Assembly: GCF_009451885.1 (NCBI RefSeq)
Contig: NZ_WIAO01000031.1
Location: 1 to 54,953, forward strand
Direction: 5' to 3'
Length of the DNA: 54,953 bases
Source of the DNA: Glycomyces albidus
GTDB lineage: Bacteria; Actinomycetota; Actinomycetes; Mycobacteriales; Micromonosporaceae
Of this stretch, positions 1 through 9,652 are shown in pieces. Numbering within the stretch: the stretch's first letter is position 1; every line of letters begins with the position of its first letter. The position numbers and the translations under genes are program-made. A model generated the notes under the pieces. The model worked only from the letters and a program-made list of their open reading frames with translations, made no database searches and was not told the DNA's origin.

Positions 1-3000
1 CGTGCCGCCTCCGGCGTCCGCGCCGGACCCGGAGCCCGCGCCCGGACCGGTTCCCGCGCCCGTGCCCGTGCCGCCGCCGGCGTCCCCGCCGGCGCCGCCC
101 GAGCCTTCGCCCTCCCCCTCGGCCTCGGCGGGCGCGTGCTCGTTGAAGAACCACCGGCCGTCCACCCATTGGGGCAGGGTCGTCAACCCCATGCCGCGGG
201 AGTTGAAGAAGTCCCTGACACGGGCGCGGAACGCGGGGTCCACCTGCTGGGCGGGCGTGGGGTGCGCGATGTCGCCGTAGCGCCGCACCTCTGCGGGGGT
301 CGGCCCCCGCACCGTCCGGGTCGTGACCCGCTCCTGGGTGCCGTTCGGGTCGACCTTCCCGACCGGGTCGTTGGCGCAGTAGGCGTACTGGTTCGGTCCG
401 GCGGCGGTGCCGATCGGGTCGGCGCTGATCCAGCGGCCGAGCCAGGACGCGTAGGAGCGGGCGCCGTAGTGGTAGAGCCCGGTCTCCTCGTCGCGCTCCT
501 TGCCGTGGAAGCGGAAGCGCTTGAGGCTCAGGTCGGTGCCGGGCCGGGAGGAGCGGTAGGCGGAGGAGCCGTACGGGTGGTACTCCTCGTAGGTGATGAC
601 CGCGCCGTCCTCGTCGGTCTCCAGCGCGGCCGAACCGAGGTGGTCGCCGTACTGGTACCGGATCACGGGCACGCCGAGCGGGGCCCCGTCGATGCCGCCG
701 GGGTCGGCGGTGAGCGTGTCGGCCTGTGCGAAGCGGCCCGCGCCGTCACCGATGTGGACGGTGCGCCGTTCCAGGCGCAGGACGCCGTTCATCCACTCGC
801 GGTACACCTCGACGGCGCCGAGGTAGCGGCGCTCGGTGCGCAGGCCCCCTTGGCGCTGCACCACTTTGCGGGCGCGGGCCCCGTCGCCGGTGTAGCAGAA
901 CCAGGCGGTCCCGCCGCCGCCCAGATCGGCCGACCGCAGCTGCTCGCTGCGGTTCCAGGACACCGCGGCCAGGTGCGGGGCCGAGGTGAGGTTCCCGTAG
1001 GCGTCGTACGTGTACTGGTGGCTGTAGGGCCCGTCGGGGTCGTCGGAGGGGACGCTGGTGGCGGCGAGCCGGTTGCGGCGGTCGGCCGGGTCGGCCTCGT
1101 GGGCGTAGCGGTAGCGGCGGGTCCAGCCGCCGCCGTTCGCCATGTGCCGCATGAGGGTGAGGTTCCCGAGGTCGTCGTACTCGTACTGCTCGGTGTAGAG
1201 GCGGACGGCGGCGGAGTCGTTGGGGTGCGGCAGCGGCGCGCCGACGAGGTCGCCGGACCCGGTCTGCTGGTCGGGCGCGATCCCCGCGTGTTCGCGCCCC
1301 GAGGCCTGCACGAGCTGGCCGATGGCGTCGTGGCGGAAGCGCATGCGGGCGGGCACGAACGCGCCCGCGAAGAAGTGCGACTGCTGCGCGGTGTCGTCGG
1401 TCTCGACCAGTCGGCCGGCGGCGTCGTAGACGTAGTGCAGGTCCTGCACCGCGTCCGCCGCGCCTTCGGCGGCCGTGCGGACCCCGGCGACCCTGCGGCT
1501 CAACGGGTCGTAGTCGTATCGGGTGGCGAGGCCGTTGCCGTGGCGGGCGATCGAGCGCCGCCCCATCGCGTCGTACTCCTGCCCGAGGAGGAACTGGCGG
1601 AACGGGCCGGCGCCGCCGATCCGGGCGCGCAGCGAGGCGAGCTGGTTGCCTTCGTCGTAGGCGGGGTCCATGACGGTGCCGTCGGGGAGCACCGCGGCGG
1701 TCATGCGGCCGAGCGCGTCGAACGCGGCGGTCGACTCGGTCTGCTCCGAGACCGGTTCGAGCAGCGGCCCGGCGGTCGCCAGGGCGAGCGCGGGGTCGTC
1801 GACGCCGTCCAGGACGGACCAGTCGGGTTCGGTCTCGGGGTCGGCGGTGAAGCGCCGCAGCGTCCTGACCGGGCGGCCGCGGTGGTCGAGCCGGTCGAAG
1901 ACCGCGACCCCGCTCCCGTCGAACATGAGGTGCGCCTGGCCGATGAGGTTCCGCTCGGCCGCTTCGGGATGCGTCTCGCCGTAGACGATCCGGGTCGTCA
2001 TGGTCTCGGGTTCGTCCGCGTCGGCCGCGAAGGCGGCGACGGGGCGGTGGACCGCGTCGTACGCGATCCGGTGGGTGCGGCCGTGCTCGTCCCAGGAGCG
2101 GACGAGCCGCCCCACGACGTCCGAGAAGGACCAGCGCACACCGCGTTCGGCCGCGTCGGCGCGCATCGGGACGCCGGCGAGGTTGCGGACCGAGGCGCTC
2201 ACCAGGCGGTCGCGCGTGTCGAACTCGCGGGCGAAGCCGCCGGTGACGTCCGCTTCGCTGCGGCCGGTGCGAAGGTCGCCGCCGCCGTTGTCGGCCACGG
2301 TCATCACGGTGCGGCCCAGCACGTCCAGGTAGGCGACGGCGGGCGTGTCCGCGTGCCGGGCGGCGAGCCAGGCGGCCCGCTGCTCGGCGTCGGCCGGTTC
2401 CGGCCCGAGCGGGTCGGGGCTGCCGCGCTCGGCGTACCAGGCGCTGTCGAGGACGGTGTCGCCCGCGTCGTAGGACGCCGACCGCCACGGGCCGATCTCG
2501 GTGCGGGCGTGCGTGCCGTCGGGGTAGTCGGTGCGGAAGACCCGCCCCAGCGGGTCGTAGCTCGGGACCGCGGTGACCCCGAGTTCGACCAGGGCGGCCT
2601 CCGACTCGTAGCCGCTCGTCGTGGAGAAGTACGGCTCGTACTGCTTGACCGGCAGGCCCTTGTTGTTGACGATGGTGCGGCCGTTGCCGACCCATCGCGG
2701 GTCGGCGTCCACTTCGGTCGCGGTCTCGGTGTCCGGGTCCCAGGCGAGGGCGGGGCCGGGGGCGACCCGGCCCTTGACCATGACCGCGGCACCGGAGCCG
2801 TCGAAGTAGGCGTAGGACTCCTGCCAGGCGGTGTCGGCCGCGCCGTGGCGCTCGCGCCGGCGGGTGCGCGTCCATGCGGGCCTGCGCTCGTTCACCCACG
2901 CGAACGGGTCGTACTCCATGGTCGCGGTCGGGTCGGCGAGGCTGTCCATGCCGGGCTCGCCGGGTCTGCCGAGCAGCGCGGCGGCGACGATCGCGCCGCG

Positions 3001-6000
3001 CGCGTCGAAGGCGACCTCGGCGCGGTTCCCGGCGGCGTCGGTGACCGCGCGGGCCGCGAGCACGCGGTAGTCGTGTTCGAAGTGCGTCTGGAACCCGAGC
3101 GGGTCGGTGACGGTGACGACGGCCAGGTCGTAGTCGTCGCGCTCGATGGTGGAGGCGACCCCGAAGGGGTCCGCGCCGCCGGCCGGCAGGTGGAAGTGCT
3201 GCGCGGCGTCGGGGGCGTACAGGTCGGTTCCCGAAGGGGCCCACCAGCCGCCGTCGAAGTGCGCGTATCCGGCGGCGGTGAGGTCGGCCGCGGTGACCGT
3301 GCCGTCGTAGTGCGCGGCCACGAGGCCGTCGGTGAACGCGAGCGACCGCGAGTGGTGGGCCAGCCCGAGTGCGCCGTGGACGCCGAGCGGCAGCGGCCCG
3401 GCGAGGTCGTCGGAGCGGAAGAACATCTGGGAGCGGGCGGTCAGCCGCAGCACCGGGCCGTCCGGGGCCGGGACGGTGCCGTCGTCGTCGACATGCTCGT
3501 AGGGCACCCGTTCGGCGGCGGCCACCGCGGCGTCCACCTCCGCGGTGGTGAGGCGGCCCGCGGGGAGCCCGGCGAGCTCGAAGCTGCGGGTCTCCCAGAC
3601 CTGGCGGAGGCTGCGGGTGTCGGGCGCGTCGATGTCGGCGGTCTGGTCGACCTCTTCGTAGCCGGCGCGGAGGCGGGCCTGCGCGTCCCGGACCGCCTGG
3701 GGCAGTGCGGGGTCGGGCTCGGCGCGCGGGTAGGCGACGGTGGCGGTGCGGACGGGCTGCCCGAGGTCGTCGGCCTCCAGCACGAAGCTGTGGGAGACGC
3801 GCGGGTCGGCGGGGACGCGGTCGTACCCGTAGGAGACGGCCTCGGTGGGCAGGACCTGGAAGACCGCGTGGCGCCGCCCGCCCTGGCTCTGGCGCAGGGC
3901 GACCGCGTAGGCGGCCTCGGTGACCGCGTACGGCACCGCGGACTCGGGGGCGGCGTCGAGGCCGTAGGTCTCGGTCCGGAGCGTGACGCCCTTGAGGGCC
4001 CGGCAGGCCTGCCGGTACTCGTCGTCGGTGAGGCCCGGCGGCAGGTCCGGTTCGGGCAGCGGGGGTTCGGGCAGGACCGGGTTCTGCCAGTACTGGCCGC
4101 GGCGGGTGTGGAGCATCCGCTCCCCGGCGCCCGCGGCCGCTCCGGTGTGGAACCAGGTGCGGGTGCGCACGGGCGGCTGGCGCAGGTCGGGGTCGGGGTC
4201 GATCCCCGCGGGCGGCACCTCATAGGCCTCGCTGTCGATGCTCTCGACGAGGCCGAAGCCGCGGAACTCGCGCTCGACCGGGTCGAAGTGGCCGTCGTGG
4301 TAGCTGGTGGTGCTGGTGAACACCGTCTCGCGGACGTGGTCGACGCGGGTCACCTTGTGGGCGCATGCGACCGGGAACGGGAGCTTCCCCGGCCACGGCC
4401 GCCCGTCCCGCTCGTCGGCCTGCGCGAAGGAGGTGGAGGAGCGGTACTCGATGCGCACCTCGCCGCCGCCGCCGTTCTCGTAGCGGCTGAGGAGGTGCGG
4501 GACGCCGGCGCTGTGGAGGTCGATGTAGCGCAGGGGCGCGGCCCCGGAGGGCAGGCCCGTGGACCACACCAGGCAGGCGGTGCCGTTGCCGCGCAGGTCC
4601 ACTGCGGAGACGACGCGCCGGTTGTCGGCGGCGGGGAGGCCGGGGAGGGTGCGCGGCGGGGACCAGGCCGCTCCGGCGCGGTTGGCGTAGAGGCGGACGC
4701 CGTCGGCGGCAAGGTAGACGAGGTCGCTGCGGCCGTTGCCGTCGATGTCGGTGAGGATCGCGCGGCGGGGGTCGAAGCGGTCGGGGTGGTCGAACCAGGG
4801 CGCGTCGTCCATGGCGACCGCGGGTCCGAAGCGGCCGTGGCCGAGGTTGGGCCGGTAGGTGACGGCGCCGTTGGCGAGGCGCACGAGGTCGGGGAGGCCG
4901 TCGCCGGTGAGGTCGGCGAGCCGGACCGCGACCGCGGCGGCGTGCTCGCCGAGACTGGGCGGCCGGTCGTCGGGGAGGTCGAGCGGCCGGGGGGCGGCGA
5001 AGGCGCCGCCGCGGTTCGGACACCAGCGGACCCCGGCCGGGTCGTCGAGCACGAGGTCGGGAAGGCCGTCGCCGGTCAGGTCCGCGAGGTGGAGGTCGCC
5101 CGCGGCGAGGTCGATCTCGGGGAGGCCGTCGAAGGGCGCGAAGGGCTTCCAGCCGCCGTCGTCGTCGCGGCCGGCGTACGCGGCGTTCCCCGGCGCGAAT
5201 CGCACCAGGTCGGGCGTACCGCCGCCGTCGAGGTCGAGTAGCAGGTCGGCGCCGAGGCCCGGGAGGCCGGTCTCGGGGTGGGCCGCGACCGGAGCGGCGG
5301 CCGCGAAGCCGACCTCGCCGGGTTCGCGGAGGGGGCTGGTGTTGCGCAGGTAGTACCAGGCGCCGCGGCGGGCGGCGAGGACCCCCGCCACGCCGTCGCC
5401 GTCGAGGTCGACCCAGGTGTGGTCGGCGAGGTCGAGCCCGGCGGGCAGCCGCTCGGCGTCGACGTCGCGGACGGTGGGGTCGATGGTGGACGGCTGATAG
5501 TGGAAGGTGAGCGGCGGGCTGGGGGCGCGCAGGTACCCGTCTCCGTCGCGCTCGTATCCGGCGGAGGCGGCGGCGGTGAGGTGCGAGTCCCCGCTGTGCT
5601 CGTCGGCGGCGTAGGAGAAGTCGACGGAGCGGACGAGCGTCGGTTCCGGGCCGAGTTCGGGGATGTCGTGGAACATCAGGGCGCGGGCGCAGCGGCGGTA
5701 GGTGCGGACCTCGAAGCCCGGCCGGCAGTCCGAGTACGGGTCGGGGCGGGCGGGCCAGGGCAGGTCCGGTTCGATCGCGGGCGCGTCGGGATCGTGGTCG
5801 CCGTAGTCGAGCACGAGGGTGAACAGCCACGACGCGGGACGCGGCACCGGCGGTCCGACCGGGTCGAGGACCGGATGGTGGGGGCTCGCGTTGCCGTAGC
5901 GGATGCGCTTGAGGTGCCTTGCGGCCGAACGGGAGAGGTCGGTCCGGTGCGCTTCGCTCGCGGCGCCCGGGTCGATGCCCGCGGCGTCCTCGGCGGCGTA

Positions 6001-6651
6001 CTCGTAGGCGACCGCGCCGCCCTTGTCGTCGTGGCTGAAGCTGATGAGCCAGGCGAAGATCCGGGCCGGATCCTCCGGGTCGGCGATGCGGCTCCCGGGA
6101 TCCTCGCCGAACCAGGCGGTGTGGTTGTCGCCGGACAGCGTGCGCCACTTGCAGTCGGCGCGGTCGGCGAGGCTGGTCCAGCGCTCGATGCGGGTGAGCC
6201 CCGAGTCGATGCGGGGGCGGTAGCGGTCGATCCGGTACGCGGTGCCCGCGACGGTCCGCACGGCGGGGCTCTCGTCGACCGGGACGAGGTCCTCGCCGCC
6301 GTCGGCGAGGAACACGTCTGATGCCTCGCCGTCGCGGTAGCGCGGGACGCCGCGGTCGGTGCGGCGGCTGATCTGCGGCACGGGGAGGTCCCAGCCGTAG
6401 CCGAACAGGCCGGCGCGGCGGGAGGAGTCGTAGCCGACGGCCATCGACGGCGCGCCGCGCCCGGCGCTGAAGGGCAGCGGGATCGAGAGGGATGCGGAGC
6501 CGGTGACGGGGCTGGTCTGGAAGGTCTCGCCGAGCCGCGCGGGCGGGCTGCCGATCGCGGGGAGCGACGGCGCCGCCGCGGCCCCGGGCGCCGGAACCGG
6601 CGCCCGCCCCGCCCGTTCGGGACCGGCTGCACCACCCCAGTGTGCGTCCAC
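1..6651 (-). CDS. Tc-toxin B/C-like SpvB/RHS repeat protein, 3' end outside the window
   Basis: Minus-strand frame open for 2217 codons with no stop, running off the left edge. GTG start at 6651 after AAAGGAG; no signal peptide is visible. Domains in order (approximate residues): SpvB-type N-terminus about 40-250; FG-GAP/VCBS-like repeats (DLTGDGLPDLV, DIDGNGRSDLV) about 405-700; TcdB-type middle, with FRGFG near 794; RHS repeats (YDYDPLSRRV, YEYDDLGNLT, YTYDAYGNLT) about 1240-1900; RHS core terminus (KERDEETGLYHYGARSY, then DPIG and NDPVGKVDPNG) about 2044-2103. A variable tail and a Gly/Ser/Ala-rich linker follow. In known Tc toxins, TcB and TcC form a shell that holds a toxic C-terminus, and separate TcB and TcC chains are common. 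Here both halves are one chain. The toxic tail and any immunity gene lie outside the window, so the target is unknown. The long opposite-strand frame is its shadow. Confidence 0.9.
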   Translation of the reverse strand, partial: MDAHWGGAAGPERAGRAPVPAPGAAAAPSLPAIGSPPARLGETFQTSPVTGSASLSIPLPFSAGRGAPSMAVGYDSSRRAGLFGYGWDLPVPQISRRTDRGVPRYRDGEASDVFLADGGEDLVPVDESPAVRTVAGTAYRIDRYRPRIDSGLTRIERWTSLADRADCKWRTLSGDNHTAWFGEDPGSRIADPEDPARIFAWLISFSHDDKGGAVAYEYAAEDAAGIDPGAASEAHRTDLSRSAARHLKRIRYGNASPHHPVLDPVGPPVPRPASWLFTLVLDYGDHDPDAPAIEPDLPWPARPDPYSDCRPGFEVRTYRRCARALMFHDIPELGPEPTLVRSVDFSYAADEHSGDSHLTAAASAGYERDGDGYLRAPSPPLTFHYQPSTIDPTVRDVDAERLPAGLDLADHTWVDLDGDGVAGVLAARRGAWYYLRNTSPLREPGEVGFAAAAPVAAHPETGLPGLGADLLLDLDGGGTPDLVRFAPGNAAYAGRDDDGGWKPFAPFDGLPEIDLAAGDLHLADLTGDGLPDLVLDDPAGVRWCPNRGGAFAAPRPLDLPDDRPPSLGEHAAAVAVRLADLTGDGLPDLVRLANGAVTYRPNLGHGRFGPAVAMDDAPWFDHPDRFDPRRAILTDIDGNGRSDLVYLAADGVRLYANRAGAAWSPPRTLPGLPAADNRRVVSAVDLRGNGTACLVWSTGLPSGAAPLRYIDLHSAGVPHLLSRYENGGGGEVRIEYRSSTSFAQADERDGRPWPGKLPFPVACAHKVTRVDHVRETVFTSTTSYHDGHFDPVEREFRGFGLVESIDSEAYEVPPAGIDPDPDLRQPPVRTRTWFHTGAAAGAGERMLHTRRGQYWQNPVLPEPPLPEPDLPPGLTDDEYRQACRALKGVTLRTETYGLDAAPESAVPYAVTEAAYAVALRQSQGGRRHAVFQVLPTEAVSYGYDRVPADPRVSHSFVLEADDLGQPVRTATVAYPRAEPDPALPQAVRDAQARLRAGYEEVDQTADIDAPDTRSLRQVWETRSFELAGLPAGRLTTAEVDAAVAAAERVPYEHVDDDGTVPAPDGPVLRLTARSQMFFRSDDLAGPLPLGVHGALGLAHHSRSLAFTDGLVAAHYDGTVTAADLTAAGYAHFDGGWWAPSGTDLYAPDAAQHFHLPAGGADPFGVASTIERDDYDLAVVTVTDPLGFQTHFEHDYRVLAARAVTDAAGNRAEVAFDARGAIVAAALLGRPGEPGMDSLADPTATMEYDPFAWVNERRPAWTRTRRRERHGAADTAWQESYAYFDGSGAAVMVKGRVAPGPALAWDPDTETATEVDADPRWVGNGRTIVNNKGLPVKQYEPYFSTTSGYESEAALVELGVTAVPSYDPLGRVFRTDYPDGTHARTEIGPWRSASYDAGDTVLDSAWYAERGSPDPLGPEPADAEQRAAWLAARHADTPAVAYLDVLGRTVMTVADNGGGDLRTGRSEADVTGGFAREFDTRDRLVSASVRNLAGVPMRADAAERGVRWSFSDVVGRLVRSWDEHGRTHRIAYDAVHRPVAAFAADADEPETMTTRIVYGETHPEAAERNLIGQAHLMFDGSGVAVFDRLDHRGRPVRTLRRFTADPETEPDWSVLDGVDDPALALATAGPLLEPVSEQTESTAAFDALGRMTAAVLPDGTVMDPAYDEGNQLASLRARIGGAGPFRQFLLGQEYDAMGRRSIARHGNGLATRYDYDPLSRRVAGVRTAAEGAADAVQDLHYVYDAAGRLVETDDTAQQSHFFAGAFVPARMRFRHDAIGQLVQASGREHAGIAPDQQTGSGDLVGAPLPHPNDSAAVRLYTEQYEYDDLGNLTLMRHMANGGGWTRRYRYAHEADPADRRNRLAATSVPSDDPDGPYSHQYTYDAYGNLTSAPHLAAVSWNRSEQLRSADLGGGGTAWFCYTGDGARARKVVQRQGGLRTERRYLGAVEVYREWMNGVLRLERRTVHIGDGAGRFAQADTLTADPGGIDGAPLGVPVIRYQYGDHLGSAALETDEDGAVITYEEYHPYGSSAYRSSRPGTDLSLKRFRFHGKERDEETGLYHYGARSYASWLGRWISADPIGTAAGPNQYAYCANDPVGKVDPNGTQERVTTRTVRGPTPAEVRRYGDIAHPTPAQQVDPAFRARVRDFFNSRGMGLTTLPQWVDGRWFFNEHAPAEAEGEGEGSGGAGGDAGGGTGTGAGTGPGAGSGSGADAGGGT

Positions 6652-6703
6652 GATCGCGGCTCCTTTGCGGCAGAACGGCGCTCGGGCCGGCGCCTGATTA
6701 CGG

Positions 6704-6732
6704 AGCGTAGACCTGCCGCGACACCGTCGCAA
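6704..6732 (-). promoter_or_regulatory. candidate sigma-70 promoter of the RHS/Tc gene
   Basis: Read on the minus strand, TTGCGA (6732-6727), a 17-nt spacer and TACGCT (6709-6704) fit the actinobacterial TTGNNN-N17-TANNNT pattern. This would give a leader of about 45 nt before the GTG at 6651. Found by eye only. Confidence 0.35.
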
Positions 6733-7159
6733 TTGACCATTAGGACTAATTCCAGTGCAGCGCTTGACAAATGATCTTGATATAATCCACTGCCACTCCG
6801 GATGCCGCCAAACTCGCCATTCACCTAAATGCGACATGAGTGGATTCGCCCGATCGCCTGCTACTACGGGGTGGGAATTACCGATACAGATCCCGGATCG
6901 GCAACGGCCGATCGGACTCGATGCCTGTCGGGACACGTTTGCCTCGTCGCCCGTCACAGTCTCCAGTGGAATTGAGGAAGGGCTACGGGTCTATTGAGGG
7001 ATCGATGTCGGCGCCGAAGGTTCGCGAGAGGCGGCCGACGTTGAATCGTCCGCCACCGGCCGGACGAAGCACGACGTCGCCTGCGAAATCGGCGCCGAGC
7101 AGTGATTCGACGGGCCGCCACGCATTCGGGCATCGGGTCTGCTGCCTTACCATGACCGG
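6733..7159. other. intergenic region, AT-richer than its surroundings
   Basis: About 430 bp between divergent genes. TTGACA at 6764 and TATAAT at 6781 are only 11 nt apart, too close for a normal promoter. TACCAT (7148-7153) ends 6 nt before the ATG at 7160, so the next gene may be transcribed without a leader. No convincing gene is seen. Confidence 0.4.
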
Positions 7160-7501
7160 ATGGCCGTAGATCTTTACGCCGGCATCCCGGTGAGCGACTA
7201 TCCGGCTGCGCTCATTTGGTATCAGCGCTTGTTCGGGTCCCCGCCGACGTTCATCGCAAGCGACACCGAGGCCGTGTGGGAACTCGCGGAGCACCGATCG
7301 GTGGTCCTCGAGCACCGACCCGAGCGCGCCGGGAACGCCGTACTCACCATCTTCGTCGACGATTTCGACACTCGCCTCGACCGGATCGCCGACCGCGGCA
7401 TCGAACCCTCGGTGCGCGAAACCTATCCCAACGGGGTGCGCCACGCCACCTATCACGACAGTGAGGGGAACGAGATCTCGTTCGGCGGCGCGCCCCGATG
7501 A
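7160..7501 (+). CDS. VOC (glyoxalase/bleomycin-resistance) family protein
   Basis: 113-aa single-domain protein of the vicinal-oxygen-chelate fold. It has an N-terminal segment (VDLYAGIPVSDYPAALIWYQRLFG), a central beta strand (AVLTIFVDDFD) and the typical C-terminal YHDSEGNEISF, where the Glu is the usual metal ligand. The substrate cannot be told from sequence; members include glyoxalases, dioxygenases and antibiotic-binding proteins. There is no clear RBS. A TACCAT box 6 nt upstream suggests a leaderless mRNA. It stands alone in its orientation. Confidence 0.75.
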   Translation: MAVDLYAGIPVSDYPAALIWYQRLFGSPPTFIASDTEAVWELAEHRSVVLEHRPERAGNAVLTIFVDDFDTRLDRIADRGIEPSVRETYPNGVRHATYHDSEGNEISFGGAPR

Positions 7502-7856
7502 GCCTGCGGCGCGGGCACGCCGGCTCGTAGTCGACGGACAGGCGCAGACGCCCTGGCCGTGGACCGCGATGCGTCGATCACCAGGGCGCGGTCGCTGTCA
7601 CGGTTCGTCCACGAGGCGCATCGCGGTGATGAAGCGGCAGCGTGGTCGTCGACCGCGTCCTCCGCGTCGATCGGCCGCCGCCGTTCCCGGAGCGCGGTGC
7701 CCCTCATGGGCCGGTCCCGCGGCCGGCCGGTCCGAGGCGGCGATGACCGGACGGTGACGGATGAGGGACCGGCGCGGCTTCGATGGGCCGATCAATCGCG
7801 ATCAGGCCGCCGCATTCGCCGGCGGCCTGATGCGACTTCGACCGGAAGGAGTTGGC
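7502..7856. other. intergenic region, no gene recognised
   Basis: About 355 bp of GC-rich sequence. The open frames here are low-complexity arginine/proline readings without good RBSs. A hairpin-capable pair (GATCAGGCCGCC and GGCGGCCTGATGC near 7800-7832) precedes the next gene; its role is unknown. Confidence 0.4.
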
Positions 7857-8081
7857 ATGGCGCTGTCGACGTGCCCGAAATGCGGACGGACCATGGAGGA
7901 CGACTGGTGCGGCTACTGCTGGGGCCTCGAGGCGGGCACGAAGTTCATGATCGAGCAGGGAGAGGCCGAAGCCCGGGCCGCGCGCCGGGCGTCGTCCGGC
8001 GGGTGCGCGGTCCTGGCGCTCGCCTCGGCGGCGGTCCCCGTCGCGATCCTCGTGCTCCTGGCGGCGGTGCCGTTCGCCTAG
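7857..8081 (+). CDS. small zinc-ribbon membrane protein
   Basis: 74 aa from the ATG at 7857, preceded by GGAAGGAG. A start 96 nt upstream is possible but has no RBS. The N-terminus holds two Cys pairs (CPKCG and CGYC), a zinc-ribbon motif. The C-terminus is one hydrophobic segment (VLALASAAVPVAILVLLAAV) and ends almost at once, so the protein is probably tail-anchored with the ribbon in the cytoplasm. Function unknown. Confidence 0.7.
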   Translation: MALSTCPKCGRTMEDDWCGYCWGLEAGTKFMIEQGEAEARAARRASSGGCAVLALASAAVPVAILVLLAAVPFA

Positions 8082-8124
8082 CGCGGTCCGCCCCCGCGGT
8101 TTCGCGGCACCGGCCTCGCCCGCC

Positions 8125-8988
8125 TCAGCCGAGGGCCGCGTCGGACGGGTGCGGAATCGCCGCCGTCACCAGCTTCGCCTCGTCCTCGGTGAGCTCGAGG
8201 TCGAACGCCTCGGCCAGGGTCGCCGCGTAGTCGACGTCGGCGATCTCCTTCGCGGTCTCCGAGCCGTCGGGGCGGACCTCGGTGAGCGTGCGGCCCAGGA
8301 GCCGGCGCTCCGACGCCGGCCCGCGCTTGACGACGATGGGGCGCTTGACGAACGGCGACCCCGGGCTCGTCGAGGTGCTCTCGTTGGCGAGGGCGACGTC
8401 GACCGGGAACGTGGCGTCGGGGATGAGCGTGTACATCGTCTCCCAGCGCCCTCCGCGCAGTTCCTGGACGCGGCGGTCGCCGTCGCCGAACGGCTCGGTC
8501 ACGCGGTAGGTCCATCCGCCTTGGGGAGAGCGCGCCTCCCGGTCGACCGGGATCGGCTCCGACGGTCCCGAGCCGAACCCGACGTCGCCGAGCCAGGTCC
8601 TTCCGTCGAGTTCGGCGAGGACGACCAGGTGCGAGCGGGGACGCGCGTGGACGAGCGGGTCGCCGGTGCGGATGAGGCTGCGGCGCACCGGGACGCCGAT
8701 CCGGTCGAGTACGGCGGCGAAGAGGAGGTTCATCTCGTAGCAGTAGCCGCCGCGCCTGCGGCGGACGATCTTGTCGACGACGGTGGGGAGTCCGATGTCC
8801 GGCCCCCTGCCGAGCATCACGTCGAGGTTCTCGAACGGCACTGCGGCGACGTGGGCGCGGTGCAGGGCCGTGAACGTCTCGAGGTCCGGACGCAGCGGGC
8901 CGCGGTGCCCGATGCGCTCGGCGTACTCGTCCGGATCGACCGCGGCGACGTCCCATTCGGGCGAGGGCTCGGCGGGGGTGGTGACCAT
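8125..8988 (-). CDS. nat: arylamine N-acetyltransferase
   Basis: 287 aa, normal for the NAT family, which moves acetyl from acetyl-CoA to arylamines or hydrazines and in actinomycetes may also release amide-linked polyketides. The catalytic triad is visible: Cys83 in RGGYCYE, His120 in SHLVV and Asp135 in GDVGFG. The N-terminal PFENLD motif is also present. The ATG at 8988 follows GGAGG with good spacing. It converges with the zinc-ribbon gene; no partner genes reveal its substrate. Confidence 0.92.
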   Translation of the reverse strand: MVTTPAEPSPEWDVAAVDPDEYAERIGHRGPLRPDLETFTALHRAHVAAVPFENLDVMLGRGPDIGLPTVVDKIVRRRRGGYCYEMNLLFAAVLDRIGVPVRRSLIRTGDPLVHARPRSHLVVLAELDGRTWLGDVGFGSGPSEPIPVDREARSPQGGWTYRVTEPFGDGDRRVQELRGGRWETMYTLIPDATFPVDVALANESTSTSPGSPFVKRPIVVKRGPASERRLLGRTLTEVRPDGSETAKEIADVDYAATLAEAFDLELTEDEAKLVTAAIPHPSDAALG

Positions 8989-9171
8989 GGTGGTGCCTCC
9001 TGGATGCTGGGCGTCCCGACGCCGGGATCGGCGACGGTTCGACCGTATGGCGGTCGGACGCGGGCCGCATCGGTCCGGCGTCGGAGCGGTCCTCGTCCGC
9101 TGGTCTTAAGACCGGACCTCGGACGCCCGCACCGGTGGCAACTCCCCTATGCCTTGACGACTGACATGTTC

Positions 9172-9618
9172 TCAGGGCCTCTGCCGCTTCGCGGAACGGG
9201 AGACCCGTGTAGCTGCGGTCCCGTCGTCACCGGGTTCAGGTCGAAAGCCTGCATCTTCGACTTCATGCCGTATACGGGCGGTGGCGATGGCTTGGCGCAC
9301 AGCGAGACCGAGGAACAGCAGGATCGTCAAGCCCGCCGCGACGACGCCGACGATCTTGGTCGGTGAATCCGGCAATGCGGCGACCACGGCCAGCAAACCG
9401 ACGATGAAGCTCACCATCGCCACCGACAGGGCGATGATGGAGAGGTTCGCACTCATCCGGTCCGAACCGTCCGCCGATCGGTGCTGACGCTCGAACTCGC
9501 GCCGCTGCTGCTCGATGAGTTCAGCGAGCAGTCTATTGGTCTGCCGCTGTTCGCTCGCCAGGTCTCTGAGGTCGTCTTGCAGTGACCGGACCTGATCGCG
9601 TGTGATGAACGGGTTCAA
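9172..9618 (-). CDS. coiled-coil two-TM membrane protein
   Basis: 148 aa from a TTG start at 9618 with GGAG just upstream. Residues 5-50 are charged and heptad-like (SLQDDLRDLASEQRQTNRLLAELIEQ), probably a coiled coil. Two hydrophobic segments follow (SIIALSVAMVSFIVGLLAVVAAL and IVGVVAAGLTILLFLGLAV), then a basic C-terminus. It lies 34 bp after the gene ending at 9653, in the same direction, so a two-gene operon is likely. Family not recognised. Confidence 0.65.
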   Translation of the reverse strand: MNPFITRDQVRSLQDDLRDLASEQRQTNRLLAELIEQQRREFERQHRSADGSDRMSANLSIIALSVAMVSFIVGLLAVVAALPDSPTKIVGVVAAGLTILLFLGLAVRQAIATARIRHEVEDAGFRPEPGDDGTAATRVSRSAKRQRP

Positions 9619-9652
9619 GACTGGACTCCGAATCGACCGGGGGTCGGACTGC

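Noticed and set aside
136..5241. 1701-codon plus-strand open frame
   Set aside because: Antisense shadow of the RHS/Tc gene. Its sequence is Val/Gly/Arg-rich without domains, while the minus frame shows clear RHS, SpvB and FG-GAP motifs.
6764..6786. TTGACA and TATAAT as a strong promoter
   Set aside because: Spacing is 11 nt, far from the needed 16-19.
746..6824. Several long minus-strand Arg/Pro-rich frames
   Set aside because: They are out of frame with the RHS/Tc gene, which is open in another frame for the whole interval.
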